A DNA stretch of 64,000 nt from Erythroxylum novogranatense. Taxonomy: Eukaryota; Streptophyta; Magnoliopsida; Malpighiales; Erythroxylaceae. The DNA is taken from contig CM057231.1 of assembly GCA_029891385.1 (NCBI GenBank), forward strand, positions 19,003,300 through 19,067,299, given 5' to 3'. Below, piece by piece: positions 33,480 through 46,629 of the stretch (position 1 is the first letter of the stretch; each line of letters begins with the position of its first letter). A program made the translations under genes and the position numbers. The notes beneath the pieces were generated by a model, which was not told the DNA's origin, did no database searches, and was given only the letters and a program-made list of their open reading frames with translations.

Positions 33480-34900
33480 CCAGCTCTTTTTTGGACTCTC
33501 TCATGTTTACAACTACGCAAGACTATTATGTGAGATTGTGATAGTACGTTCTGTTCACAACTACACAAGACCATTATGTGAGAATGTGTTAGTACGTTCT
33601 ATTTATAGATCTACCCAAACCATTTTTTATGTGAATATGTGCTTAGAATGTGTTGAAAAATTTTATGAATGCATGACTTATGTTGCCTATGAATTGCTTG
33701 ATAATGTGAGAATTTGGGAACTATGTGTTTATTTCATTTGATGCAAAATTATTATGAGATTGAGTATTTGTCTATGGTTTTGTTTGTTTCCGATTATAAA
33801 CTTGTTACCCATGAGCTTTTAAGCTCACCTCTTTTCTCCTTTCTATATTCAGGTGATGAGCAAGAGATCGAGTAGTCAAGAGTTCAGGCATCATTCCAAT
33901 TATGCATTTTTTGTATTTTAAGCTAGATTTTGTAAACACAAAGCTTTAGTCACATTTCAAATATTTTTGTTCTAGTATCTTTTGTATTTGTGGATTATGA
34001 AGAGAATGATGTATTGTGGCTTGAAATGCTCATTAAAGCTTTGCAAACTCTTATCTTTTGATGTTAATGAAAAATGATTATGATTTTCTCATGATTCTCA
34101 AAGTTTGCATGTTGCATTGTTTCAAGTTTTTCATAAGGGTAAAAAGTGTGTTCTGACTTATGTGGAAAAACAATCTTGATCTAGGTAGAATTAGACAAAG
34201 TTTTCTTTATAGAAGTTGTAGCTTAGCCTCTTAGCTTTCGAACGTTATATAGCTTGAAAATTTTGGAGTAAGCATGAGAAAGTTATGGTCATTACATGAT
34301 AATGGGTGTTGGTAATCTGCAGCAGTATCCTTGACAGGTTTTTTTCTAATCTTCAGAGTTCATCATAGCGAAGCCAAAAGTAAACCGCGGAGAACTTTTC
34401 CAAAAGGGTCTTCCTTCAAGTTTCACCGTGGTGAAGCCAAAAGTTGTCCGCGGCAAACTTTTCCCAAGAGGTCTTTTCCTTCACCTTCAAAGTCTCTTTT
34501 TGTCTGAGAGGTTTTAATTTGTGATTTACCCTTTTGGAGGCAAAATCTCTCTTTGAGGTTTTGACAGAAGTTGTAGATCTAGAAGTCCTCTTTGAAACCG
34601 TCTTAGAATGACCTTTATCTGACATCTCTAGTGAAAGTTATGCCTGTTGTACCAAAAACAAGTACAATTATAATTATGGACTTATCAATGTTTTTCTATA
34701 ATAAAGGGGTCTTGGGATGGACCTTAAGTATTTGCTGCAGTGAAGCCACACATTCGTCGTGGCATACTTTTCCTGAAGGTCACTTGGATATTTTCTTTAA
34801 TGTCTGCCATAATGAACATTTACTTCATTGCGGTGAACCCGCCATACTGCTTGCAAATTTTTTTCTTTATTTTCTTAAATGTCTTCTACTTTCCCTCGCA
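33480..34900 (+). mobile_element. Tekay-like LTR fragment, plus orientation
   Basis: Order and wording match the Tekay LTR: 'CTTGTTACCCATGAGC...AAGCTCACCTC' (33800-33830), 'AGGTGATGAGCAAGAGATCGAG', a TTTTGTAAACACAAAGCTTTAG-like stretch in pieces, and a block ending near 34640 that is the inverted counterpart of 55745-55880. It starts with two 48-bp direct repeats (33509-33604). A palindrome cluster lies at 34359-34453. Both ends abut copia coding fragments. No genes. Confidence 0.6.
34359..34453. repeat. Paired palindromic motifs in the Tekay-like LTR fragment
   Basis: TTCATCATAGCGAA (34359) and TTCACCGTGGTGAA (34422) are dyads. Each is followed by CCGCGG (34385 and 34448) with dyad centres 22 bp apart. 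The two pairs are 63 bp apart. Weaker related copies occur at about 34733-34765. Confidence 0.75.
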
Positions 34901-34904
34901 TGAT

Positions 34905-35194
34905 CTTCACCCAACAGTGCTCACGTACCATGACTCTCGATAGTTGGATTCCGAAAATGGAATCCAAGAAACATAATCGTACTCGTGGTTCTATTTTGGT
35001 GTACTCTTAAGACTATAAGAGGACAAAACAAACACAACCAAAAACTTCGAGATTTTGATAATCAGGATATAACTAAGTACACGGTCAAACACAGAGATAT
35101 TACCTATAACAAGAGAAGTGATACAATTTATAGTGTATACAGTAGTAAAATCTACTTCTTCCCAAAATTGTTCTAGTAAAAATGAAGATATAAG
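34905..35194 (-). pseudogene. C-terminal integrase piece of the old copia
   Basis: The minus strand gives VFGCVCFVLL, then EYTKIEPRVRLCFLD, the conserved copia integrase C-terminus, with stops between the blocks. It ends at 35194, the left target-duplication copy of the Angela-like element, and continues at 44841. Confidence 0.75.
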
Positions 35195-37126
35195 TGTAGG
35201 AAAATCCCGGGATGTACATCACATGTACCGGCAGCGAAAAACAAAAATTTTTGTTTTCGGGACTTTCCCGAAACCCAGGATCCAGGTGTCGGTATGAAGA
35301 CATCAACCTAAATAGCCAAAAGAGACTATCTCTAAAGGTAATCCACGTAGAGATCAGAAAATCTAACCGGGTCAAACCCCTTTGATCCGGGAATAGCTAA
35401 AACAAATTAAAGGCTGCTAGACCCTACCTCTGTCCTTGGAGAGCTTGGATCGACGTTGGAACCTTGAAGAAGTAGAGAAGAAACGATGATGCCTTTAGGA
35501 AGAAAGCTTGAAAAACCATTTTCAAAGGAAACTTAACACTTAAGTTTTCCACTTCTCTTCCAACCCATAAGCAAAACCGTCGATCACCATCACCTTAGCC
35601 TTCATATGTGTATCTTTTAACTTTTAAAAGAGTTCCATAAGCTATGGCCAAGTGTATGGTTTAATAGCCATTCATTTATTAATGGAATAAAGTAATGAAC
35701 TTTGAAAAGTCAAAGCTAATCCCTTCCATTCTCCCATTCCAACGACACATGCTTATATATATATAATAATTAATTAATTAATTACTTAATTAATTAATTA
35801 GAATATATTTGCTAAAGTCCAAATTAACTTGGTCTCTACAACTCTTGGGCCCCGATCTTTGAAACTTGACCCGAAACCTTTCTAGCAATATCGATGTCGC
35901 GATCTCATCGGGACATATCCCAATCCCATTGGGATCCATTTAATCCATTTGCTCTCCATAATTGGAACTCGTCCAATTACTATTTCTGATTCTCTCAATC
36001 ACTCTTATCGTGTGACCACTTTAGGCTCCGGTTATGTTGGCCACTTAGATTAACAATTAATCTGAGCAAGTCATGAGCGGTATCTAGCAACACATCATGA
36101 CCCCCAATTGACCGGAAAGTAATCGGTTTGATGTATTCATCACGAACCGGATCACGAACCCTTCCATGTATAATTACTGTGCAATTAGTCCTTTCACCAT
36201 CCTATACCCCACTTGGTTATGAGTATGGTCAAAGTGTCAACTCTCACTAGGCGAGTCTAGCCTAGTGATATCGCTTCTCGTCCTAGGACTCATTACTTTA
36301 TATGTCAATGAAGACACTCTTCATGACATACATCTTTACAACTTTAGTAATGATCCCGACAAGAGGCCGTGGGTATCTCTTCGCTAATCCGAAGTGGTGA
36401 ATCCTTTATTGGCTACTCAATTATCTTGAATACCTCAAGTCGCACTCAAGCACCACCCTATGAGTTACCTCGGAAGGCAACAAGGAATGGAGTCAAAGCA
36501 CGGATCAAGATTCAAGATATCCTCGAAAGTACCTCAAGTCTAAGGATACTTGCATCATTCTATGATGAGATTATCACGACACTTAGATAAGATATCCATG
36601 TGATGATCTCATGGCGGTCATCCAATGAACTTACTACCGCTAGTAAGCATCCACATGTCAATTCTAAATATCTCATATTTACAGCTTCGAGATCCACCGC
36701 TTGATCCAATCAAGGAATATGACATGTGTTAGTCTATCCGGATTAATGATGTCCACTCATTAATCCTATGACTAGGAGAATTTAGATCTTGACATAATTG
36801 CACATGATAGGAATCTCGGTGGTATGATCACATCATAATTTCCTTCATGCTATGTCATATATCATGGACTTCATTAATTTGATTAAAGATCAAATCAATT
36901 CATAAACAATGTTTATGAATATCAAATTAATGAATAATGCCTTTTCTTTATTTATTCATAAAGTCCGCACACGACTTTGAATAAAACGCGCTAAAGGGAT
37001 TGCCTTTAGGGCACAAATAAATAATCGACCTTGAACAAGTCGACTTATCCAATGAACAAGTCGACTTATCGATTTCGAACATGTGTAAGTCGACTTACAC
37101 ATGGTACAATCGACTTATCACTTACA
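35195..37126 (-). mobile_element. 3' LTR of the Angela-like element
   Basis: 1932 bp, plus strand TGTAGGAAAATCCCGGG...ATCACTTACA. The element-oriented start (near 37126) carries three copies of AAGTCGACTT plus one copy damaged by a 2-bp deletion (ACAATCGACTT, near 37108). It differs from the other LTR mainly by clustered short indels. Confidence 0.92.
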
Positions 37127-37144
37127 AATCTCCCACTTGACCTA

Positions 37145-39990
37145 AAGCCAATCGCCTTAGTATCTAATACCATAAACGAGTCCATGAGAATCATAATTCT
37201 CCTGTGACAATGGCTTTGTCAACGGAACAGCAACACTTTGCTCTGTGGGAATTCTCTCTATAAGGACATCATCTCAACCGATGATTTCCGAATCAAATGG
37301 AATCGGCGGTACGAGTGCGGATCGATGATGAGACATTGGTTCCTGTCCTGCAAGACTAGCCCCATTGTATCACAATACAATCCTATGGGCCCATCACGGT
37401 AGGGACCGGATCAAGTTCATTAATGAACTTCGATCCAAACCGCCTCCTTCGCGTCTCACGCGGCAATGTACTCTGCCTCGGTTGATGAATCGCCAGTCCT
37501 CTCTTGTTTGGAACTTTTCCAACCGACCGCCACGCTTATTCGGTGTGAATGTATATAACCCGATTGTGATTCGAAATTATCCTTATCAGTTAAATACTTG
37601 CATCTAAATGCCGCTCACTGGAGATTTCCATCTCCATAGATCAAGAAAACATCCTTAGTGCTTCGCAAGTACTTGAGGATATTCTTGACGACCACCCAAA
37701 GGACCCTCACCAGATCCGATTGGTATCTCGCCGTAACACTTAGAGCATATAATACATCGGGTCTCGTACATAACATTGTTCCATGCTAAACCTCTTTAGC
37801 ATCTTACCTATGTACGTTGATTGTGAAAGACCAAGCAACTTCTTTGATCTATCTCTATAAATCTTTATCCCAAGGATATAAGTTGCTTTACCAAGGTCTT
37901 TCATCGCAAATTGATTGGACAACCAAATTTTAACTGATTGCAGCATAGAGACATCGTTTCCTAGTATTAATATGTCATCTACTTATAACACAAGGAATAC
38001 GATTGCAGTTCCATGAACTTTCTTATACACACAATGTACATCCGAATTTTGTGAGAAACCAAACTCTTTGAGTACCTCATCAAAACGGATATTCCAACTC
38101 CTGGATGCTTGCTTCAATCCATATATGGAATTCTGAAGCTTGCATACCATTTCACCATTATAGGAGGTGAAGTCCTCTGGTTGTGTCATACACATCCTCG
38201 GGTAGATTTCCTCTCAGGAAAGCAGTCCTCACATCCATTTGCCATATCTCATAATCATAATGAGTGGCAATGGCTAGGAGTATCCTAATGGATTTAAGCA
38301 TTGCTACGGATGAAGGTCTCGTCATAGTCAACTCCTTGTCTTTGGCGAAATCCTTTGGCCCTGAAGCCTTGCTTTATAAGTAATCACATTACCATCCATG
38401 TCGGTTTTCTTCTTGAAAACCCATTTGCACCCTCGTGGGTTTTATCCTTCGTGTAACAACCAAAGTCCATACTTGGTTTTCATACATGGAATCCATTTCG
38501 ATTTCATGGCATAAAGCCATGTTCCGGACTCAACCTTCGTAACTCGCTCATAGGTAGTAGGCGCATCATCTCATATGAGCAATACGTCATTCGTTCACTT
38601 ACGAGAATTCATATCTCTAGAACAAAGTGCATATCCTACTTAACCTCTGAAATTAGTGTGTAGTAGAAGGTTGAACTGTTACCTCATCTATATGAGTGGC
38701 AGTTTGAGTTCGAGCGGTTCATCTATGTTTGTTCGAGCATCTTGAACTTCTCCAAGTTCAACTTTTCTCCCACTTGTCCTCTTGTAAAAGAAACTCTTTC
38801 TTTAAGAAGACAGATGTGCTTGAAACAAACAACTTTTGTTCTAAGCAAGGTAGAATTGATATTCCACGAACAAACACTTGTCGCCTTTTACATCAAATGT
38901 ATCGATCGTGTCCGCTTCACGTAGCGTGACAATCCCAAAATTTCAGATGAGAAAGATAGGGCTTTCGGTTAGTCCACATCTCATATGGAGTAACATCAAT
39001 CGTCTTTAATGGAACTCTGTTTAACAAGTAAGCAATTGTCTCGGCGCATACCCCAAAAACTGCAAAAAACCTATCATTAATCGCACCACGTCTAACAAGG
39101 TTCGATATCTCCTTTCAGCCACACTATTGTGCTGCGGCGTGCAAGGTGGAGTGTACTGAGATAAAATTCCGTTATCTCTGAGATAATCCAAAACTGTTGG
39201 TCTAAGCATTTTCACCACGATCAGATCGTAATGTATTCATACTTTTACCAAGTTAGTTTTCTACTTCATTTCTGAATTATTTGAACTTTTCAAACGCTTC
39301 AGATTTGTATCTCATCAGATACAGGTACCCATATCGAGAATAATCACCGATAAAAGTAATGAAGTAAAGACAACCACTTCTGGCATGGATGGACATCGGA
39401 CCACATACATCCAAATGTATCAGGTCTAATATTCCATTCACTCGTTTTCCTTTCCCTTAAAGGATAACTTGGTCATCTTGCCTAATAATCAAATGACCCT
39501 AAACTGCCATTCTTATGGAGCTTAGCGATGCGTGTCTCATTTATATGGCCAAGCCGACAATGCCATAAATAAGTTGATTTTAAATTATCTCGATTATGTC
39601 TTTCCGCGTCATTGACATTCATAATTGGATATGATATATCTCATATGTCAATTCCATTGCATAATGTACGAGTACCATAGAGCATTCCATTGCAACTAAT
39701 ATAACAACCATTGCTACTAAAAGTCCAATAGAAACCAGCTCTAATTAAACATAAAACATACTGATATGTTCTTTGTTTAAAGCAGTACAAAATGTCAATC
39801 ATCGAATTTGAATATAAGCCCATTAGGGAGTAACAAGACATAAGTGTCTATGGCTAATGTAGCAACTCTTGCTCCATTACCTACACAAAGGTCTAGTTCT
39901 CCTTTTATGAGCTTTCTCCTGTCCCTGAGGCCCTACATATCATTTCATATGTATGAGCCACATCCGGTATCAAATACCGATATGTTTGGA
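37145..39990 (-). pseudogene. pol of the Angela-like element
   Basis: In minus-strand order: protease and pre-integrase at about 39990-39470 (a worn KLHKNG block near 39520), integrase with GILSQYTPPCTPQHN and VAERRYRTLLDV at 39218-39021, and RT at about 38480-37740 (CMTQPEDFT, IYGLKQASRSWN, and the active site VDD at 37975-37983, preceded by a stop codon where Tyr is expected). RNase H follows at about 37640-37145 with remnants of a TEAEY-type motif near 37470. No segment stays open for more than ~70 codons. The damage is mostly small indels. Confidence 0.8.
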
Positions 39991-40097
39991 TCAGGAATAG
40001 TATTAACCTCAATGACAAACATATTTGAAGAAGTAGAGGCATCGATGCCTTTTCGCTTCAAGGACTCGAATAGATTTTACAGTTTAGCCTCTGGTGG

Positions 40098-40900
40098 CTA
40101 GACTTGCCCAATGATAAGTAAAATCCTTTTGGGGCGATTTCTTTGGTTTTTCCTTGATGGCACTTCCATTTGGTTTCTTGGCCTTTTCTTCTTTGAACTA
40201 GAAGAAGAAGCATCCACCATTAACTTGCTATCTCTCTTGATAGCTTTGTCCATTATCGTGAGCAAATTGATCACCAGAATTGTTATGGATATTTGGTTCA
40301 TCTGATAGTTTAACACGAACTGTGAATAACTGTCAGACAATCCAACCAGAATTAAGTCAATACTCAACTCATAATCCATTACAAATCCTAAGACAGCCAA
40401 TCTCTCTTTATAGCCATTCATCTTCAGGGCATCCTGGACAGCAGATGTCCCTGGAGCCATCTTTAATGGTGAAGAGAAGCTTTGAGGTCTCGAACCTTTC
40501 GGACCGAGCTTACTCATCAAACCGCTCCCTAAGATGAAATACTATAGAGTGAGCATCCATGGACTCGTGCTGCTCCTGCAGCTCTGGTGACATCGAGGCA
40601 AGTAGCCATGTTCCCGTCCATTAGATGCTTACGATATACTTTCTGATCCCCATCAGAAGCATCGACAGCAGGTGCAATTGGAAGTGGAACATCTAGGACG
40701 TATCCCAGTTCCTCAGATCTGAGAACAATTCTCAGATTCCTTAGCCAATCAAGAAAATTCGGTTCAGAATAGAGAGCAAAAATTCACACTGAACAACTTC
40801 TACAATCAACCTAAGCGATAGAGAGAGGAATGATAGGATAGAATTACTGCGTGATCATAAGGACTTGCATGATATGCATATGGCTCCCACTAGTTTCCTA
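40098..40900 (-). pseudogene. gag of the Angela-like element
   Basis: The minus strand at about 40765-40600 reads NFLDWLRNLRIVLRSEELGYV and KVYRKHLMDGNMATCLD in pieces, the copia gag N-terminus. 40520-40098 continues with YKERLAVLGFVMDYELSIDLIL and QFVLNYQMN, the UBN2-type gag core, followed by a Ser/Lys-rich stretch. No intact zinc knuckle was found. Shifts near 40530-40600 break the frame. Confidence 0.8.
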
Positions 40901-41565
40901 GAATCCATAACCCTCTTTACTTAATCCGAGAAACAAAGTGACATAATGTCTGAGTGGGTCGATATCCGACATTGCTAAGAGTGACCTTGGGTTTGCCCAA
41001 CAGCCACTGACTTAGGTCAATCGGTAGGTATCGGTCATACCAATTGTATCATCGATAACCGACATTAAGAATGACCTTGGGTTTACCCAACAAGCCACTT
41101 TAAGTCTCGGGAGGTATCGGATATATCAATTACATCTTAGACCTGACTATCGATCGCTTATCAACTTGTTGATGTGTGCACTTACATTGGGTATCAACTC
41201 TTTGATCGCGTATATCTAATGTATGCTACCCAATTTAGCCTCATCCATGTTGACCTTGAGTTTACTCAACAAACCAACGCTTCTAGTGAAAACCGACCCA
41301 TTAATCCGAAAATCTTATTTTCATGGTTCGAACATATTTGTATAGAGCGAGCTTGGGTTTACCCAACAACCCATCCCTATAAGAACTCTGGTTCTTACCA
41401 TATTAATGGAAGGCGTTAGTTTTCATATACCAAGGAGGGATTTAGAAACTCTAGACTCCAAGCTGAAGGATCATAGTCGCCAGGACTATATGGAATGATT
41501 TAGGTTTCATCAATCCAATTGAATCAATCCTTATAATCATCCATCATCCAACCTGAGCATGCCAC

Positions 41566-41783
41566 AAGTCGACTTACAACGAATGCAAGTCGCCTTATGC
41601 CCCTGCCCATACACAAGTCGCCTTGTATCATAATACAAGTCGCCTTGTCTTCTACCCTCGCACAAGTCGACTTATCGATATAAGTCGCCTTATGCACCTA
41701 CTCACAACAAGTCGCCTTGTACCTTTAAAGTCGACTTATGACAGATTCTGAACAAGTCGCCTTATACTCCAAATAAGTCGACT
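41566..41783. repeat. Ten-copy palindrome cluster in the Angela-like leader
   Basis: Motif AAGTCGACTT (palindrome) or AAGTCGCCTT starts at 41566, 41587, 41615, 41637, 41664, 41682, 41709, 41728, 41753 and 41774. Spacings alternate short (21, 22, 18, 19, 21) and long (28, 27, 27, 25), so the copies form five pairs. Four are the perfect palindrome and six the one-base variant. It lies in the non-coding leader between primer-binding site and gag. Confidence 0.95.
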
Positions 41784-42890
41784 TGTCCAATGTAATTTGC
41801 TATAATTCTCTAATCGGCTAATTCCTCAATCCTTGCAATTCAATTCACAATACCAACATACCTAAGGTAATATCTGCTACTTTGATGTCTCGATGAACAC
41901 TTCGTTGAACCATGAAAGCCTTATATAGTCAAACCATATGAAAAGCTTGAAATGAGTCAAAACTCATTAATTTCCAAATAATTTAGGAACACCCAAATTA
42001 TCATCCTAAGCATCTCTAGCTAGCACATACATTATCAAATTTACTTCAGCACATGCCATAAAAATATGACGGTCAAAACAAACAAGATAATGCAATATAC
42101 TAACGAGACACTAATGTGATCACTTAGGCATCCGAAAATTCTTGGAAATGCAACTTCAAGAAATTCAGTTTGGAAATCATAATAAATCAATATAACACAT
42201 TTTTAATCACATTAAAAATGGTGCAAGGCATTGGAACTGAAAAAGCACACTCAATCAAGCCAAGCAAAACAGTCCCAACAATTTTTCACAAAACTGTCCA
42301 GTTCTGTACATTGCTCGAAATGATCAATGAAAAATTTTCAATAAATTATGAGAAAATTATATAGGTTACTAGATGTTCAGAACATGCTACATGAATTGTT
42401 TCAGGATTTTAGGCCATCAAAAACTCAGTCAACCTAAATAACAAAACCGATTCAAAATCTGTGTTCATCAGCACAGCAATTCCCAATAGCATAGAATAAA
42501 TTCGTGAATAAATATCCAATCACCTTGAAATCCAATTTCCATGCTCACAGACATTCATAAACATCTTAGAGACATGTAGGTGAAGTAAAATCCGAAAAAC
42601 CATTTTTCTAGAATTTATTCTCGTTTTTATACTCATGCCTGTTCCAGAATCGTTTCACAAAACAGCATCTGTAACCTTAGGGAATTAATTAGCAAAACTA
42701 TATCAAATAAAATCAATAAATTCTGAAAAGTAATAGAAATATTCTCTAACATGTTATGAACAATCCTGGGCAGAAAAATTTCGAAAAACATATCACAATA
42801 TAAATTCGAAATCTGAACAGATAGCATGCATCAACAGAAAATTCCATTAGGGATTTTGATCTCGCTTAGGTTATAGCTGCATACACGATA

Positions 42891-42908
42891 CCAGACGCTC
42901 TGATACCA
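42891..42908 (-). other. Primer-binding site of the Angela-like element
   Basis: The minus strand reads TGGTATCAGAGCGTCTGG, one base inside the LTR border at 42910. It is the initiator Met-tRNA type. Confidence 0.88.
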
Positions 42909-42909
42909 C

Positions 42910-44835
42910 TGTAGGAAAATCCCGGGATGTACATCACATGTACTGGCAGCGGAAAACAAAAATTTTTGTTTTCGGGACTTTCCCGAAACCCAGGATCCAG
43001 GTGTCGGTATGAAGACATCAACCTAAATAGCCAAAAGAGACTATCTCTAAAGGTAATCCACGCAGAGATCAGAAAATCTAACCGGGTCAAACCCCTTTGA
43101 TCCGGGAATAGCTAGAACAGATTAAAGGCTGCTAGACCCTACCTCTGTCCTTGAAGAGCTTGGATCGACGTTGGAACCTTGAAGAAGTAGAGAAGAAACG
43201 ATGATGCCTTTAGGAAGAAAGTTTGAAAAACCATTTTCAAAGGAAACTTAACACTTAAGTTTTCCACTTCTCTTCCAACCCATAAGCAAAACCGTCGATC
43301 ACCATCACCTTAGCCTTCATATGTGTATCTTTTAACTTTTAAAAGAGTTCCATAAGCTATGGCCAAGTGTATGGCTTAATAGCCATTCATTTATTAATGG
43401 AATAAAGTAATGAACTTTGAAAAGTCAAAGCTAATCCCTTCCATTCTCCCATTCCAACGACACATGCTTATATATATATAATAATTAATTAATTAATTAA
43501 TTAGAATATATTTGCTAAGGTCCAGTCCATTGGAGGTTGGTCTCTACCAAACTCTTGGTACGATCTTTGGCTGTTCTAAACCTTTCTTAGAATATCGATG
43601 TCGCGATCTCATCGGGACATATCCCAATCCCATTGGGATCCATTTAATCCATTGCTCTCCATAATTGGAACTCGTCCAATTACTATTTCTGATTCTCTCA
43701 ATCACTCTTATCGTGTGACCCTTTAGGCTCCGGTTATGTTGGCCACTTAGATTAACAATTAATCTGAAAGCAAGTCATGGCGGTATCTAGCAACACATCA
43801 TGACCCCGAATTGACCGGAAAGTAATCGGTTTGATGTATTCATCACGAACCGGATCACGAACCCTTCCATGTACAATTACTGTGCAATTAGTCCTTTCAC
43901 CATCCTATACCCCACTTGGTTATGAGTATGGTCAAAGTGTCGACTCTCACTAGGCTGAGTCTAGCCAGTGATATCGATTCTCGCCCTAGGACTCATTACT
44001 TTATATGTCGATGAAGACACTCTTCATGACATACATCTTCGGCCACCTTAGTAATGATCCCGACAAGAGGCCATGGGTATCTCTTCCGCTAATCCGTAAG
44101 TGGTGAATCCTTTATTGGCTACTCAATTATCTTGAATACCTCAAGTTGTACTCCAAGCACCACCTATGAGTTACCTCCGGAAGGCAACAAGGAATGGAGT
44201 CAAAGCACAGATCGATATCAAGATATCCTCGAGTACCTCAAGTCTGAGGATACTTGCATCATTCTTATGATGAGATTATCAACGACACTTAGATAAGATA
44301 TCCATGTGATGATCTCATGGCAAGTCATCCAATGAACTTACTACTGCTAGTAAGCATCCACGTATCAATTCTAAATATCTCATATTTACGGTTTACGAGA
44401 TCCACCTTGATCCAATCGAGGAATATGACATGTGCTAGTCTATCCGGATTAATGATGTCGGTCTCATTAATCCTATGACTAGGAGAATTTGAATCTTGAC
44501 ATAATTGCACATGATAGGAATCTCGGTAGTATGATCACATCATAATTTCCTTCATGCTATGTCATATATCATGGACTTCATTAATTTGATTAAAGATCAA
44601 ATCAATTCATAAACAATGTTTATGAATATCAAATTAATGAATAATGCCTTTTCTTTATTTATTCATAAAGTCTGCACGACTTTGAATAAAAAGCAGCTAA
44701 AGGGATTGCCTTTAGGGCGCAAATAAACGATCTGAGCCTTGAACAAGTCGACTTATCCAATGAACAAGTCGACTTATCGGTACCGAACATTTGTAAGTCG
44801 ACTTACACATGGTACAAGTCGACTTATCACTTACA
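42910..44835 (-). mobile_element. 5' LTR of the Angela-like element
   Basis: 1926 bp with the same ends as the 3' LTR. The U3 start holds four perfect AAGTCGACTT copies at 44745, 44766, 44795 and 44816 (spacings 21, 29, 21). It is highly similar to the other LTR except for clustered short indels, for example around 43520-43580 and 43960-43980. Confidence 0.92.
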
Positions 44836-44840
44836 ATAAG

Positions 44841-45161
44841 TAGGGCTCGAACAATATCAATGATGTGTTTGTATTTTGTTCTACTAAGCTATTATATTGA
44901 GAGGTATTTGCATAAGATCTTTGGATAATGATACCTTGTTGAGCAAGAAATTAGATGAAATTTATATCCTTGTATTCGAGAAATTATCGGTCAAAGTAGT
45001 ATAATATTGTAAAAATTAAGTATGAATCATATTAATAAAACGAGAGTAAATAGAAAAAATTTAGACCTATATTACATTAGATAAATCCAATAATAATAAG
45101 AGAAATCTTCAACAAAGATCATATAATATCTTAAATCACCTATCGTATTATGGGGAGCAAG
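44841..45161 (-). pseudogene. Integrase core piece of the old copia
   Basis: Minus strand about 44955-44845 reads AQQGIIIQRSYANTSQYN, then SLVEQNTNTSLIL, the integrase stretch around the catalytic Glu. The remaining AT-rich part up to 45161 is too worn to read. It lies between the Angela-like element and the solo LTR. Confidence 0.72.
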
Positions 45162-46629
45162 TGATAGCCTATCACTAACTACCAAATAATAAATTCCTAA
45201 CTAACAAACTATGTAAAAAATGGTGAGTTAGGGTCAAACCACAGAGAGATGGTATGCAAATGTTATTTCAAATGTTGTAATAAAAGAAAAAAAACACTCG
45301 ATATAACTAATATGCAATGAATGTAACCAAAAAGACAAACACAAAGCAAATTTAGAATAGTCTACTAAAAATGGTAAAAAAAAAAAAGTGAGCTTGAGAT
45401 ATCCTTAGGATTCTAGGATGTTCATATATCCTTAAATCTAAATAAAAGATACTCTCATCATGGGATTAGCCTATGGACTTGATTAAGCTCTCAAACCCTT
45501 AATTTCTCTAAAATAAGCAAAACTAATAAGCTCTAGAAATGCTCCCGATCTCCACTATAACCTAAAATAGGCTCTCTAAGTTCAATAGAGAAGGTGCATT
45601 AGGTACTAAGAAACAACTAACTTAGGCCACCTACTCATAAGCTCGGAAGGTGTAACCTAAAGGTATGGGATCCTAAATTAGTAGATTAAGTATCCTGACA
45701 AATTCTGGGAATCACTATGGACTATTACATATCACATGCTCAACCCTAGCCTTCAAATTAGAAAATTACCTAAAGGGTGATCAAGCTTATAAGTCATTCC
45801 TAATTCATGAAATTCATCCTAAATCCCAAACCAACCTAGACCTACAAGTACCAATTTAAGACAAGTTCAACTCCATTCTCATAATTTCCATCCCTTCACC
45901 CTTATAATATCTCCAAACCCCTAAGTAGTCTAGCTACACATGTTTGATATTAAATAAACAAAACGCAAACTCAATTAAATGAAACCAAGGCTGGAAATTA
46001 TAAACGAAGTAATAAAAACCAAAATTTAACACTAACTTAACATAAATTAAAACTCTTTATGCTAACAAATGACTAATCATACTCCAAATGGCAAATGCTA
46101 AACTAATTGCATCAAAATGAAAATTCCAGCACACACAACTTACACAAAAACCTACATTAACCGGGCATAAACCTAAGAACATGCATAGATCCTAACTATT
46201 GAGCACAAATTAATCAAAAGCATCATAAATAATGAAAAAACAATAACACAAACTGTAACACCCCACTCCCATAAGACCCGAACCTGACATTGATGGTGAT
46301 ATCCGAGTCCGTGCCCCTCGAGGGTGCGTGCTACATCACTCAGTCAAAATTCAGTATAATTTTTTTCTTTAACACATACACACACACATGATAATTTATG
46401 CGGAAAACAATTTACATAAACAATTCACTGGCCTCGAGGCCCTTTTCATAAACACAATTTATTTCAGTCTGTTAACCTTACAAACCGACTTCATCGATGT
46501 ACAAAATTCATAAAATAAAATACAATAATGCAGACGCGAACCGATCGATCATTCTCTACTTCAATAACCAACAGATGTCATCGCCTGTTGCCTAGCGGGG
46601 TATTCTTCTGAGTTCGAAAATAATTGCAA

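Larger units (their letters stand above)
35195..44835 (-). mobile_element. Angela-like Ty1/copia element, complete with LTRs
   Basis: 9641 bp flanked by ATAAG at 35190-35194 and 44836-44840. LTRs are 35195-37126 and 42910-44835. The minus-strand primer-binding site (42891-42908, TGGTATCAGAGCGTCTGG) adjoins the right LTR, and a purine tract (37127-37142) adjoins the left. The order gag, protease, integrase, RT, RNase H is copia. LTR size and the RT wording fit the Angela/Tork group. All reading frames are broken by many 1-3 bp indels. About 2 kb of non-coding leader lies between primer-binding site and gag and holds a palindrome cluster. Confidence 0.92.

Noticed and set aside
41566..41783. 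CRISPR-like array of short repeats
   Set aside because: Repeats are 10 bp, spacing is 18-28 bp and irregular, the sequence is plant DNA inside a copia leader, and there are no cas genes.
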